Below, in pieces: positions 35,307-45,348 of a DNA stretch of 64,000 bases (positions within the stretch are counted from its first letter, which is position 1; each line of letters opens with the position of its first letter). The notes beneath the pieces are model-generated. The model saw only the letters and a list, made by a program, of their open reading frames with translations, did no database searches and was not told the origin of the DNA. The translations under genes were made by a program, and so were the position numbers. Origin of the DNA: CAVSWT01 sp963731745 (GTDB taxonomy: Bacteria; Bacteroidota; Ignavibacteria; Ignavibacteriales; Ignavibacteriaceae); the NCBI GenBank assembly GCA_963731745.1, contig CAVSWT010000016.1, positions 124,001 through 188,000 of the forward strand. The letters are read 5' to 3'.

Positions 35307-36568
35307 TAATAATTTAGATTATTCCTTTCAACAGTTCTTTCTGAAACCAAAAGTTTAAAAATATCTTCTGCACTTGTTATACTGTCATCAACTTTAACCG
35401 AATAAACCGAAATCAGCGGGAGAATTTGATTCAACAGTTCCTGACTTTTTAATGGTAAATTACTTTTAATTCTTGCAACCACTCTGCTAAGAGCTTTAGG
35501 ATCGCCTTGAATTACAAGCACTATAACTTTATTTCCAAGCACACATATTTTATCTTTCTTTTCAATCGAAAGCCTTATAACATTTTGGAGTTGATTTATA
35601 GTTAATAATCCTTTTTTTTCTGCAATTAAATCTAAACGAAAAGAAATTACAGTAAATGTTTGACCTGTACTTTTATATAATGCAATTTGATTATTCAGCA
35701 ATAATTTAAAATCATTCACAGAATACAAATTTAGAAAAGAATAATTTTCATCAGTTAAATCAATATCTGTTAACTTTTTATATTTTTCATCTGCTTCATA
35801 AAATTTCGGCTCTTTATCTTCTGCTTTTTCTGTAGTTGAAGAAGTAGTAATTCCTTTTTGCGGAACTATAAAATATTCGGATTTAAATTGTCCTTCAGTA
35901 TGTCCGATATTTGGAGTAATCACGATTTTTCCGCTCTGAAATTTACCCGGTAAACTTTCTTCCTTTTGTAATGAAATTACACCGGTAGCAAAAGAAGATA
36001 ATTTATCAACTATTCTTCTGCTATCAGGACTGACCGGCTCTCCTAAAATAAAAAAAGAAGTAATGCCTATTTCTTCAATTAGATCCGTTGTATTTAAAAA
36101 TACGGTTTGCAGTATATTTAAATTTTTATATCCAACAAAAGGAGTTAATTCATCAAATATTATTTTCGAAGGTTTGTATTGCTGGACTATTGCAGCAATA
36201 TCATCCATATATTCAGATAAAAATTCATCAGGATTAGCTTCCTGATATAATTCTGTAGGAGGTGAAACTCTTACTACTATTACAGAATTTTGATTCATGT
36301 AATTTTCTAAATCAAAATTTATAGATGCAGCTTGAATCATTAAATCCTTAGGCCGCATAGTTGTAAAAAATAAACAAACTTCGTCTTGTTGTGCACATTC
36401 CTTTGCAAATTGTAATGAAAGTAATGTTCTCCCCGATTTATGGGGGCCAATCAGAAGATATGTTCCTCCACTGTATAATCCACCCCAAGCATCATCAATA
36501 AATGTGATTCCTGAAGGAATGATTTGTATTTTTTTCTTCATTGCCCTATCAACATTGTGAGTTTCCAT
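35303..36568 (-). CDS. KaiC/RecA-like ATPase domain fused to a GGDEF-like domain
   Basis: The first 235 residues are a RecA/KaiC-like domain: PSGITFIDDAWGGLYSGGTYLLIG opens it, the P-loop reads GPHKSGRTLLSL, and the Walker B region is PSKIIFDELTPF. The P-loop Lys is replaced by Arg, so nucleotide hydrolysis may be altered. After a linker (about 235-275), residues 285-420 follow the secondary-structure pattern of a diguanylate cyclase domain (FKLLLNNQIALYKSTGQTFT, then VISFRLDLIAE, ILPLISVYSVKVDD). It has no GGDEF signature: the position reads LGNKVIVLV. It may therefore bind rather than make cyclic di-GMP. It is the first gene before the exporter, with a 4-base overlap, pointing to control of polymer synthesis or export. 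The GGDEF-like call is by eye. Confidence 0.65.
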   Translation of the reverse strand: METHNVDRAMKKKIQIIPSGITFIDDAWGGLYSGGTYLLIGPHKSGRTLLSLQFAKECAQQDEVCLFFTTMRPKDLMIQAASINFDLENYMNQNSVIVVRVSPPTELYQEANPDEFLSEYMDDIAAIVQQYKPSKIIFDELTPFVGYKNLNILQTVFLNTTDLIEEIGITSFFILGEPVSPDSRRIVDKLSSFATGVISLQKEESLPGKFQSGKIVITPNIGHTEGQFKSEYFIVPQKGITTSSTTEKAEDKEPKFYEADEKYKKLTDIDLTDENYSFLNLYSVNDFKLLLNNQIALYKSTGQTFTVISFRLDLIAEKKGLLTINQLQNVIRLSIEKKDKICVLGNKVIVLVIQGDPKALSRVVARIKSNLPLKSQELLNQILPLISVYSVKVDDSITSAEDIFKLLVSERTVERNNLNYY

Positions 36569-36884
36569 AAAAATCCAATATTTATGCCGATGTTGAAAAA
36601 TTATTATTATCTAATAATATCAAATGCTTGAAACAATTATAAAGAGACAACAATATATAATTGTATTTAAATGCGACAAATAAAAAGTTAAAATTAGCTA
36701 TCTTAAATGTGTAAAATTAAATAGAGTTAAAAAAAAATCGGGAAATGAAAATTAAGATATATATCCTTCATGAGTACAAATTATAACAATATTCTGAAAT
36801 TATCAGTAGCTGTTCCAGTATTTCTCCAAATAATTAAGAATGAAAAACGAGAAATGTTATTATGAAGATAGGATATTTGATGAT
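36569..36884. other. 316-base gene-free gap upstream of the exopolysaccharide locus
   Basis: Very AT-rich. No ORF with a plausible start, no RNA gene and no clear hairpin were found. It must hold the promoter of the ATPase-exporter genes and possibly the terminator of the upstream receiver gene. I could not pick out a convincing consensus among the many AT-rich matches. Confidence 0.5.
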
Positions 36885-37262
36885 TTAAATGGAACGGCTT
36901 TTTTTTAAGAGAGTATCCACCTTTGTTAAAAGTGTAACTTTGGAAACCGGTTTTGCTATGTATTCACTTGCGCCAAGCTTCAAAAATTTTTCTCTATCCC
37001 CTTTCATCGCATAGGCTGTAACAACAATGATTGGAATTTTTAATTTTAAATGTGTCCTAACTTGTTTCAGAACATGAATTCCATCAAATTTGCCGGGCAA
37101 ATGAATATCTAATAAAACTAAGTCATAATTATTTTTCGTAATTAAATCTAACCCGCCTTCAGCCTCTTCATTCAAATCCACATCATAATAATCACGCAAA
37201 TAAACTTTAAAAATTAATTGAGTTTCTAAATTATCTTCAATTATAAGTATCTTTTTTCTCAA
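36885..37262 (-). CDS. Single-domain response regulator (CheY-like receiver)
   Basis: A 125-residue stand-alone receiver. The acidic pocket is IIEDN, the phospho-acceptor Asp is in YDLVLLDIHLPGKFDG (about residue 52), the Thr is in IIVVTAYA and the Lys is in YIAKPVSK. There is no output domain, so it acts by protein contact or in a phosphorelay. The start codon is TTG at 37262. It resembles the receiver of the hybrid kinase at 23.3 kb (the same LDI/ILGEYNGL versus LPGKFDGI pattern), so the two may share a relay around the exopolysaccharide genes. That link is inferred. Confidence 0.9.
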   Translation of the reverse strand: MRKKILIIEDNLETQLIFKVYLRDYYDVDLNEEAEGGLDLITKNNYDLVLLDIHLPGKFDGIHVLKQVRTHLKLKIPIIVVTAYAMKGDREKFLKLGASEYIAKPVSKVTLLTKVDTLLKKSRSI

Positions 37263-37386
37263 TGCAGCGCTTTTGGAATTAATATTTAATAAAAGTAAAA
37301 TCGTATTGATTCAATACAGTTAAACTAAACGAAGTAATGTTGTTTGAATTACTTTTATTAATAACTAACTCCTAATTTAAAGATTT

Positions 37387-38016
37387 TTAATGCCCGGATT
37401 TCTTTGGAAAATCTGAACCGATAATTTTATCCCACAATGGTGAACTCACGCCAAATCCTTTTTCAGAATCCTGAAAGTGATGGCGCATATGATGATTTTT
37501 TATAGCAAGCAAAATTTTATTATGCATATTATAATGATGAATTGCATAATGCCCTAAATCGTAAACCAGATATCCAACTAAGAAACCCACAAAAAAAGGA
37601 GATACAAAAATTTCTCCCAACAAAGTATTGAATAAATAATAGAACATTAAAGCCAATGGGAGACTTACTGATGGAGGCATAACCAATCTTTTAGTATCGC
37701 TGGGATAATCATGATGCACTCCATGAAAAATGAAATGGATTTTCTTTCCAAACTCCGATTTTGCCGGAAAATGAAATATAAATCTGTGTAATGTATACTC
37801 GGTAATTGTCCAAATAAAAGCTCCAAACAGAATGTATACAAAAATATTTAAAGTACTTAGGTGAAACATGCCGATTGACCGGTAAAGAAAATATCCTATT
37901 ATAGGAAGATAAATATACAATGGTACCGTAAAGTGAACCTTTGAGAGCGCTTCAAAGAAATCACTCTTAAACATTCTAACTGTTTCATCTTTGTTAGAGA
38001 CAAAATTTTTAGCCAT
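37387..38016 (-). CDS. Fatty acid hydroxylase / sterol desaturase superfamily protein
   Basis: Integral membrane di-iron oxygenase of the family that includes fatty acid 2-hydroxylases. The 209-residue protein has four histidine clusters in order: HRFIFH, HGVHHD, HYAIHHYNMHN and HHMRHHF. Membrane spans lie between them (LNIFVYILFGAFIWTI; LALMFYYLFNTLLGEIFVSP). Length fits the bacterial FA2H-like group acting on sphingolipid or membrane fatty acyl chains. It stands alone, divergent from the ABC importer. Molecular oxygen is needed for this chemistry, which suggests the organism meets oxygen. Confidence 0.88.
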   Translation of the reverse strand: MAKNFVSNKDETVRMFKSDFFEALSKVHFTVPLYIYLPIIGYFLYRSIGMFHLSTLNIFVYILFGAFIWTITEYTLHRFIFHFPAKSEFGKKIHFIFHGVHHDYPSDTKRLVMPPSVSLPLALMFYYLFNTLLGEIFVSPFFVGFLVGYLVYDLGHYAIHHYNMHNKILLAIKNHHMRHHFQDSEKGFGVSSPLWDKIIGSDFPKKSGH

Positions 38017-38297
38017 TGTAGCACCTAATTATTATTTAATTTTTTTTATTGTGATTTAGCAGTGTACTGAAAAATATATTACAAAAATAAACTTAAAAAT
38101 GAAATCTTCAAGTGTTAAGTTACACAGAATTAACTGTAATTACTTATTTGTAAAATGATTCAACAAAGATGATTACCCTGAACTAATTGATAAATTTCTA
38201 AACCGGGAACTCCTAACTTCAACAATCAACATTTGATTTTAATAATTTCATTTATATTTTCTAATTATAATCTAACTCATTCATATATAATTACTTA

Positions 38298-39584
38298 ATG
38301 AAACAAAAAATAATTGTCATATTAGTTGCGTTTTTAGTTTCACTTTCCGGAATTAGCTGCAGTAAAAGTGAAAAGGAATTTACTGTTTGGGTCGGCGGCT
38401 CGCCGGAAGAAGTAGACTTTTGGGAAAAGCTTGTCGATGAATTCAATAAACAAACCGGTTTTAAACTACAGCTTGTAAGGCAACCCACCTACACAGACCA
38501 AAGGCAGCAGGAGTTAATAATTTCTCTTGAAGCAAAGCAGCCAAACCCGGATTTATTTTTGATGGATGTTGTGTGGATAAATCAATTTATAAAATCAAAC
38601 TGGCTGGAATCTTTGGACAATTTTTCTACCAAAAATAATTTCAGCACAGATGTTTTCTTTCAGCGAACATTAAATTCGGTTGATCGTTTTAAAAATAAAT
38701 TGTACGCACTTCCGGTTTTTCTGGATGTCGGACTCCTTTATTACAGGAAAGATTTGTTGTCTAAATATGGATATAATTCAGCACCTAAAACATGGGAAGA
38801 TCTAACGAATGCATCATTGAAAATTCAAAAAGCTGAAAGGGAAAGCAACCCAAACTTTTACGGTTATGTTTGGCAGGGCGCTCAGTATGAAGGCCTCGTT
38901 TGTGATTTTCTTGAATTCATTGCATCAGGCGGCGGAAGCATTATGAATAATGGAAAAATTGAATTTAATACACCTGCAAATATAAAAGCACTTCAATTCA
39001 TGTCGGATTTAATTCATAAATATAAAATCTCTCCATCAAACACTTATACAGAAATGAAGGAAGAAGAAGTAAGAAGAACTTTTCAGAGAGGTGATGCATT
39101 GTTTGAAAGAAATTGGACATACGCATGGAATCTTGCACAAGGAAATAATTCTTATGTAAAAGACAAAATAGGATTAACAGTTTTACCACATTTTAAGGGG
39201 AATCAATCTTTTTCAACATTAGGCGGATGGCATATCGGAATTTCTAAATACTCTGATGAAAAACAAAAAGCATGGAAGTTTATTGAATTCGTTACTTCTT
39301 ATGAAATTCAAAAAAGTCTTGTACTAAACGTTGGCTGGAACCCCGCTAGAAAAGATATTTATCATGACAAAGAAGTTTTATCCAAACTGCCCACTATTAA
39401 AACACTTTATGATGCATTACAAAACACGGTTGCCAGGCCGACACTTCCCTATTACAATCAAATATCTAATATTATTCAAAGATATGTAAACGATTGTCTT
39501 TCCGGAAAAATTTCAGCCGGCAATGCTTTAAAAAAGATGCAGAACGAAGCTGTTAAATTGGAAGAAATTTATGGCTCACAATAA
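38298..39584 (+). CDS. ABC sugar importer, substrate-binding lipoprotein
   Basis: A 428-residue extracytoplasmic solute-binding protein of family 1. The signal peptide ends in the lipobox LSGISC, so Cys 21 or so is lipidated. The family signature is seen in FTVWVGGSPEE, LFLMDVVWINQF, YALPVFLDVGLLYYRKDLL, PKTWEDL and the late GGWHIGISKYSDEKQKAWKFIEF. The usual ligands are oligosaccharides, trehalose/maltose or glycerol phosphates. It is first in a three-gene unit with the two permeases (14-base overlap). About 280 bases separate it from the divergent hydroxylase gene and must hold the promoter. Confidence 0.94.
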   Translation: MKQKIIVILVAFLVSLSGISCSKSEKEFTVWVGGSPEEVDFWEKLVDEFNKQTGFKLQLVRQPTYTDQRQQELIISLEAKQPNPDLFLMDVVWINQFIKSNWLESLDNFSTKNNFSTDVFFQRTLNSVDRFKNKLYALPVFLDVGLLYYRKDLLSKYGYNSAPKTWEDLTNASLKIQKAERESNPNFYGYVWQGAQYEGLVCDFLEFIASGGGSIMNNGKIEFNTPANIKALQFMSDLIHKYKISPSNTYTEMKEEEVRRTFQRGDALFERNWTYAWNLAQGNNSYVKDKIGLTVLPHFKGNQSFSTLGGWHIGISKYSDEKQKAWKFIEFVTSYEIQKSLVLNVGWNPARKDIYHDKEVLSKLPTIKTLYDALQNTVARPTLPYYNQISNIIQRYVNDCLSGKISAGNALKKMQNEAVKLEEIYGSQ

Positions 39585-40464
39585 ATTTAAAAATTTAAAT
39601 AGCCAGACTTGGCAGGCATATATATTTAATTCGCCATTAATTCTTATAACATTAATATTTGTTTTCCTGCCTGTTATAGGAACTTTGATTACAGCTTTTA
39701 TGCGAAATGTAACCTTCATGCCTACTAAATTTATTTTTTTTGAAAACTTCAGCAGACTTTTTTCGGATGGTCACTTTTGGCAGTCTGTGCAATTTACATT
39801 GTTATTTGTTTTTGTATCTGTTGGATTGGAATTACTATTGGGAATGATGTTCGCTTTAATCTTAAATGAATCTTTTCCTGGCCGCGGTTTGATGAGAGTT
39901 GTATTACTAATACCCTGGGCGATCCCTGTCGCAATATCAGCACGTATTTGGCAGTTAATGTATAATTTTGATTTTGGAATTATAAATTATATTGTTATTC
40001 ATCTCGGCATTTCAAGCTCTCCTGTAAACTGGCTGGGCTCTTCAACCGGTGCATTCTTCTCAATTGTAATAAGTGATGTTTGGAAAACCACTCCATTCAT
40101 TACTATAATTTTGCTTGCAGGCTTGTCGATTATACCGGAAGAACTTTACAAACAATCGATGATAGACGGATCAAATTTCATTCAGCGATTTTATTATATA
40201 ACTATTCCACTATTAAAACCTGTAATTGTTGTTGCACTACTTTTCCGTACTATAGACGCAATTAGAATTTTTGATTTGATTTATGTTTTAACAGGCGGCG
40301 GCCCTGGCGGAAGCACATCTTCAATTTCTTTATACGCTTTTAAATATTACATAACGGGAGATTACGGATATGGTTCAGCAATTTCCATTGTAGTGTTTTT
40401 TATTGCATCTTCATTGGCAGTGCTGTATATAAAGCTTGGAAATTTTGCCGGGGGAATAAAATGA
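39571..40464 (+). CDS. ABC sugar importer permease, MalF/UgpA type
   Basis: Inner-membrane permease with six predicted spans in 297 residues. The cytoplasmic EAA-loop is seen as PEELYKQSMIDGSNFIQRFYYITIPLLKP, which docks the ATPase. LLIPWAIPVAISARIWQLM and VLTGGGPGGSTSSISLYAF are typical of the MalF/UgpA group. It overlaps the binding-protein gene by 14 bases and the second permease by 4. No ATP-binding subunit gene follows, so a shared MsmX/UgpC-like ATPase from elsewhere must power it. Confidence 0.94.
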   Translation: MAHNKFKNLNSQTWQAYIFNSPLILITLIFVFLPVIGTLITAFMRNVTFMPTKFIFFENFSRLFSDGHFWQSVQFTLLFVFVSVGLELLLGMMFALILNESFPGRGLMRVVLLIPWAIPVAISARIWQLMYNFDFGIINYIVIHLGISSSPVNWLGSSTGAFFSIVISDVWKTTPFITIILLAGLSIIPEELYKQSMIDGSNFIQRFYYITIPLLKPVIVVALLFRTIDAIRIFDLIYVLTGGGPGGSTSSISLYAFKYYITGDYGYGSAISIVVFFIASSLAVLYIKLGNFAGGIK

Positions 40465-41291
40465 AAGAAGAGAAAATTAAAAGAATATTAATTTATGCCG
40501 GAGCTGCATTTCTTCTTATCTTTTGCATAACTCCATTTATTTGGATGATTATTGTTTCACTAAATGAACATCCGGATTTTTTATCCAGCAATGTTCCTTT
40601 TATTTTATCAATAAAAAATTACATAGAAATACTTACTTCTAATTCAGTGCATCTCATTGGATACTTGCGAAACAGTGTCTTAATTTCCTTAGCTGCAGCT
40701 TTTTTCGCAACATTTTTTGCAAGTCTTTCTGCGTACTCAATTACAAGATTAAAATTCCCTGGAAAAATTTTTATTCCGATTATGCTGCTTGGATTTTCAA
40801 TGTTTCCCCAAATAAGTATCGTCGGTTATCTATTCAAAATGATGACAACATTTAATTGGATAAATACTTACTATGCTTTAATATTTCCCTACATCACTAT
40901 TGGACTTCCATTAGCATTATGGATTATGTTAAGTCATCTATCCCAATTATCAAAAGAACTTGATGAAGCGGCTCTTGTTGACGGTGCATCGCGATTTCAA
41001 ATATTAAGAAAAATAATCTTGCCGCTTGCTTTACCGGGAGCCTTTTCAACATTCATGCTTATTTTTATTTATTCTTTTAATGAATTCCTTTTCGCTTTAA
41101 TGTTTACGATTGATTATAAAGCAAGAACTGTCCCGGTTGGCATAGCAATGTTTGAAGGACTTCACGGCCAAATTCCTTGGGGATATATAATGGCTGCGTC
41201 AGTAGTAGCAATTGTTCCGGTAATCTTATTGATTGCATTATTTCAGAAATTCATTATTCAAGGATTGACTGAAGGTGCGGTTAAAGGGTGA
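40461..41291 (+). CDS. ABC sugar importer permease, MalG/UgpE type
   Basis: Second permease subunit, 276 residues with six spans. It has the classic MalG features: RNSVLISLAAAFFATFFASLSAYSITR, the EAA loop SKELDEAALVDGASRFQILRKIILPLALPG and the C-terminal FQKFIIQGLTEGAVKG. Start and stop overlap with the first permease (4 bases). The transcript ends here; the next gene converges on it after 134 bases in which I see no strong terminator hairpin. Confidence 0.94.
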   Translation: MKEEKIKRILIYAGAAFLLIFCITPFIWMIIVSLNEHPDFLSSNVPFILSIKNYIEILTSNSVHLIGYLRNSVLISLAAAFFATFFASLSAYSITRLKFPGKIFIPIMLLGFSMFPQISIVGYLFKMMTTFNWINTYYALIFPYITIGLPLALWIMLSHLSQLSKELDEAALVDGASRFQILRKIILPLALPGAFSTFMLIFIYSFNEFLFALMFTIDYKARTVPVGIAMFEGLHGQIPWGYIMAASVVAIVPVILLIALFQKFIIQGLTEGAVKG

Positions 41292-41425
41292 AATGGTGTT
41301 GTCTTAACTACAAGGGATTCTAATCAAATAGTTTAATGCTCAAGTTTAAGTAAGACAAATAGAAAACAAAATAGCAGATCTTTTTTCCAAAATTTATTTC
41401 ATTCCTGTTCCGGCTATTAATTTAC

Positions 41426-43039
41426 CTAATTAATTATTATCTCATCTGCAAACAGCCAGGCTTTTCCGCCTGCACCTGCATGCCATTGCGGACAGGTTTT
41501 AATATTTTTTGCACGAACACGAATAAAGCGTGTATCAACTTTATCAAAATTCAACGTAATATTTTTAATTTGTTTTAACCTTGAAGGGTCTTTAGAATCT
41601 AAAAATATCTTCTTATGAGATATATAATCTTTACCATTTTTTGAATAGAAAACTTCAACCTCTTCAGGCAAGAAAATCCAGGAATTTTGATCCTGAAGAA
41701 AACCTATAGTTACTTGATTTACATTTTCTAGTTTATCAAGAGAAATATCCGCTTTCATATCCCTTCCTTCAAATCCCTGCCACGTTCCATCCTTATAATT
41801 ATCTGTACCTAGTTTATTATCAATAAGCGCATTCTCTCCCCCGCCATTGTACCTTGGATCTACTCCACCTTCTATCTGAATAGATTTTCTTGGAAACGTA
41901 AAAAATATTATTTGTTCAGCAATTGCACTGGGCGCCCAGCCTTTCTTCATTGCAACTGCTTTGACTACAGTTTGTCGACCGACCGAAATTGAATTTTGGT
42001 ATAAAGCTGATTCCTCTGTTGGATTAGATCCGTCAAGTGTGTAATAAACTTCAGCTCCCGGTGTTTGAGGTGTGATTTCGATTTTTGTTTCGCCTGGTTC
42101 CTCGACGAGTATGTGATCGGGAAATATATTAGGAGGAGAAACAGATAATTGATTTAAGACGGCTTTAGTTTCCACACTTTCATAACCTTCAGAAAATGCT
42201 TTTGCCTTGATTGTAACAGCGGCTACCTGATTAAAAGCTTTATCGAATTTCTGTGAATTCCTATCTGGCATGCTGCCGTCTGTTGTGTAATAAATTTCAC
42301 TATTTGAATCGGCAGTTGTGAGTTCAGTCTGTCCGGTAAGTCTATTTCTATATATAATAGGTGCGGAAACTATTTTTATTGGATTTGATATTTCAAATGA
42401 ATAAGCGCCAGATTCCGCTATTATGAGAATACGTCCATTCTGGTTTCCGATGATATTAACTCCTACAGAATTTTTTAAAGGAGTCCCGCTTTCAGAAACA
42501 TCTTCTGTATTAGCACAAGGTAAATAAATATCGGCAGTTGAATTCACAGGAATATCTACTTTCCAAATCAACTTATTATCTTGCAGTTTCCAGTAACTGC
42601 CTATATGCCCAAATGGTGATTCGTGGGAGGCATCTACAAATTTAAGATCAGATAGTATTTGAGGCTTCATTATAATTTTTTTGAATCCGGTTGATTTCTC
42701 ATCTGATTTAATCCCGGCAAGATCTTCATACATCCAGGGAATTATATCACCTGTAAGCATCACATGATTTTGAGAGTTCATACTTGGATCGCCGGTATCG
42801 CCATTCCACAATTCCCATATAGTTGTTGCACCTTTATTTATCATGTAGCCAATACTTGGATATGTATTTCTAGTTAAGATTGTGTAAGCCAGATCGGGCC
42901 TTCCATTTTGGTTCAAAGTCCGCATAAGCCACTGACAACCTATCAACCCGGTGCGTGCATGGCCCGAATCAACTGTTGAAATTTGACTGTTCAAGTTTTC
43001 AAAAAGCTCATTCACTTTTGATTGTTCAGCTAGCCCCAT
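41426..43039 (-). pseudogene. Alpha-L-rhamnosidase (GH78), C-terminal part of a frameshifted gene
   Basis: Continuation of the rhamnosidase at 43169-45178. It begins in the catalytic barrel and includes the GH78 hallmarks TIWELWNG and SQNHVM, then the C-terminal beta-sandwich to about residue 225. Two chitobiase C-terminal-like repeats follow (each with an EIYYTTDGSMP or EVYYTLDGSNP turn). A final F5/8-type-C-like carbohydrate-binding domain ends the protein (ADISLDKLENVNQVTIGFLQ ... TRFIRVRAKNI). The listed ATG start is internal: the frame reads back through NQYDNGSETSIVLALAMGLA, a normal GH78 stretch, as far as about 43105. Two reading-frame breaks (near 43100 and near 43190) separate it from the upstream part. 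Confidence 0.85.
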
Positions 43040-43168
43040 CGCAAGTGCAAGAACGATTGAAGTTTCAGATCCGTTGTCATATTGGTTCTGTTCTTTTTAA
43101 AAAACTTATCGTTAAATGCATTTCTTAATCCGGCAGCTTTGTCCGCATAATAATTACTCTCTTCCCGC

Positions 43169-45178
43169 TTACCAAGAATATTTGCGTAACTTCGACATCA
43201 ATTTTGAAATATAATAGTAATAAGCCGTCCCGATAAGCTTGCCATTAGTTATGCGGCTTGTATCTTCGGTCATATTAATTTTTCTATTTATTGGAGGAAC
43301 ACACCAATCTCCGTAAGTATCCCGCGGCATGATACCTTCGTCAAGGTAGCTGTCCATATGTGTAAACCACTTTTGCATGGAGGGAAAATTTTGTGAAAGA
43401 ATTTTTTTATCAGCGAATTGATTATAAAGCATATCCGGAATAATATGATATGTACCGCCCCAGGTAATATTATCATTATAGGAATGCCAATATGTGGGCG
43501 CAAGATCAGGCAGACTTCCATTTTCGAGCTGCGCATCTTTTATATCTCGCAGCCATTTGGAGTAAAGTTTCGAAATATCAAAAATAAAACTTTCGCCTCT
43601 TGATTCAATTGCGCGGTCACCAAGCCAGCCGTGGCGCTCATCCCGCTGCGGACAATCAGTCGGGATACTGCGGTAATTACCGCGGATGCCCCACACAGTA
43701 TTTTTATAAATTTGATTAAGCAAATCATTTGAGGTTTGAAATGATCCGGCCTGTTCAAGGTCGTCATTTACAACCCTGCCGGTAATTGATTGAATGTCAG
43801 GCTTACCTGGAAACCCTGTTACTTCTACATATCGAAAACCGTGATAAGTAAATCTTGGTTCGTAGTATTCAATTCCTTGTCCTTTTAAAATATAAATATC
43901 AGTTTGTTTGGCGCTGCGTAAATTATCGGTGTAAATTCCGCCATCTGATTTTAATGATTCGGCAAACCGAAGTTTAACCTTGGTTCCTGCCGAACCAGCA
44001 ACTTTCAATCGCACCCAGCCAACCATATTTTGTCCCATATCAAAAATAAAAGTGCCCGGCTTCCATTCACTAACTTTTACTGGTTTGATTTCCCCGGTTA
44101 CACGAATTGGTTCATTCATCTGAGCTGAAATTTCTGGAGAAGCAGGGTCAACTAGTTCCGCTGTCATCCAATTTTTATCATCAAAACCTGGTTTGCTCCA
44201 TCCATTCATTACCAACCGCGCATCGTATTCTTCACCGTCATATTCATTGTTTGCTCTGATAGGGCCATTGGCTGTTATTTTCCAGTCTTGTCCAGAAGTG
44301 ACATAATCTACTGTGCCGTCATCATATAATATTTTCATTTGAAATAATAGCTTTGGATAACCGAAAGTCATAGTTTGTACAGGTAAAGTTCGACGAGGTG
44401 CAAAAAAACGGCCATTACCTAGTATCACGCCAATTGCGTTCTTATTTTCTTCAAGATACTTTGAGACATCAAAAGTCATATAATATGCTCTTTTGTTGTA
44501 TTGAGAAAGTGCTGGAGCGAGCACTTGATCTCCTACTTTTTTTCCATTAATATAACATTCGAACAAACCCATTCCGCAAATGAATGCTTGCGCATTTTTA
44601 ACATGCTTTTTGATTTCAAATTCTTTGCGCAGCATACGGGCAGAAAGCCGGCGAAATTCATCTGAGGAATTATCGTCACCGATATCTTTGTCCAAACCAA
44701 TCCATTTCCCTTTCCAGTCAGATGGATTTAATAATCCCATGCTCCAAAGCTGTGTTTCGCTCCAACCAGATGCAGCACTGTCTTTGTCCCAAACTTGAAC
44801 TTTCCAGTAAATAAATTCTTCTGAGTGAAGTTGCTTTCCGGAATAAGTTAATTGGATAGATTGATCTGAAATTATTTTCCCCGTATCCCAAAGATTGCCG
44901 ATTTCTTTTTCTAGATTTTCACGGCTATCAGAAACTAAAATCCTGTAGGCAGTTTGTTTTTGTCCACGAACTGACGAATGCATTTTCCAGCTAAGTCTTG
45001 GCTGAACAACATCGATTCCAAGCGGGTTTTTCAATCCCTCACAACGCAAATCATAAATTTCCAAAGATTGATTTTTATTCTGCTTCCCTTGGGCAATCGT
45101 GCTTTGATTTGATAGTAGAATAAAAATTAGTGAAATGATAATTGTTGATATGAAAATAGATTTTAGAAAAGAATTCAT
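43169..45178 (-). pseudogene. Alpha-L-rhamnosidase (GH78), N-terminal part of a frameshifted gene
   Basis: Exported enzyme that removes alpha-L-rhamnose from plant or microbial glycans. It has a signal peptide (IFISTIIISLIFILLSNQ). The rhamnosidase N-domain starts YDLRCEGLKNPLGIDVVQPR. A beta-sandwich with FDMGQNMVGWVRLKV follows, and the barrel begins with the signature PTDCPQRDERHGWLGD and later ITWGGTYHIIPDMLY. The frame stops after LMSKLRKYSW. In another frame the expected sequence continues as ILGKREESNYYADKAAG and then shifts again. With both shifts repaired, the product would be about 1,250 residues. The gene may be truly inactive or carry sequence errors. Confidence 0.87.
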
Positions 45179-45326
45179 TTTATAAATTTCAAATATTATG
45201 ATAAGACTAAACTAAATTATTTCAACTATAGATTTATAATTATTTATGCGAATATAAGAAATCATAATTTATAGAATAAATATATTGACCTTAAGATGAC
45301 ATATGATTTCAATCCGTTGCTTATTT

Positions 45327-45340
45327 AAAGATATATCTTT
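45327..45340. promoter_or_regulatory. 14 bp perfect palindrome in divergent intergenic region
   Basis: AAAGATATATCTTT lies in the 253-base region between the rhamnosidase gene (reading left) and the DUF2178/XRE pair (reading right). A dimeric regulator could bind it. The palindrome is AT-rich, so chance is not excluded. Confidence 0.35.
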
Positions 45341-45348
45341 TAAAGATT

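Noticed and set aside
43540..43767. 75-residue minus-strand frame inside the rhamnosidase
   Set aside because: Out-of-frame shadow within the catalytic domain of the GH78 frame, with no motif of its own.
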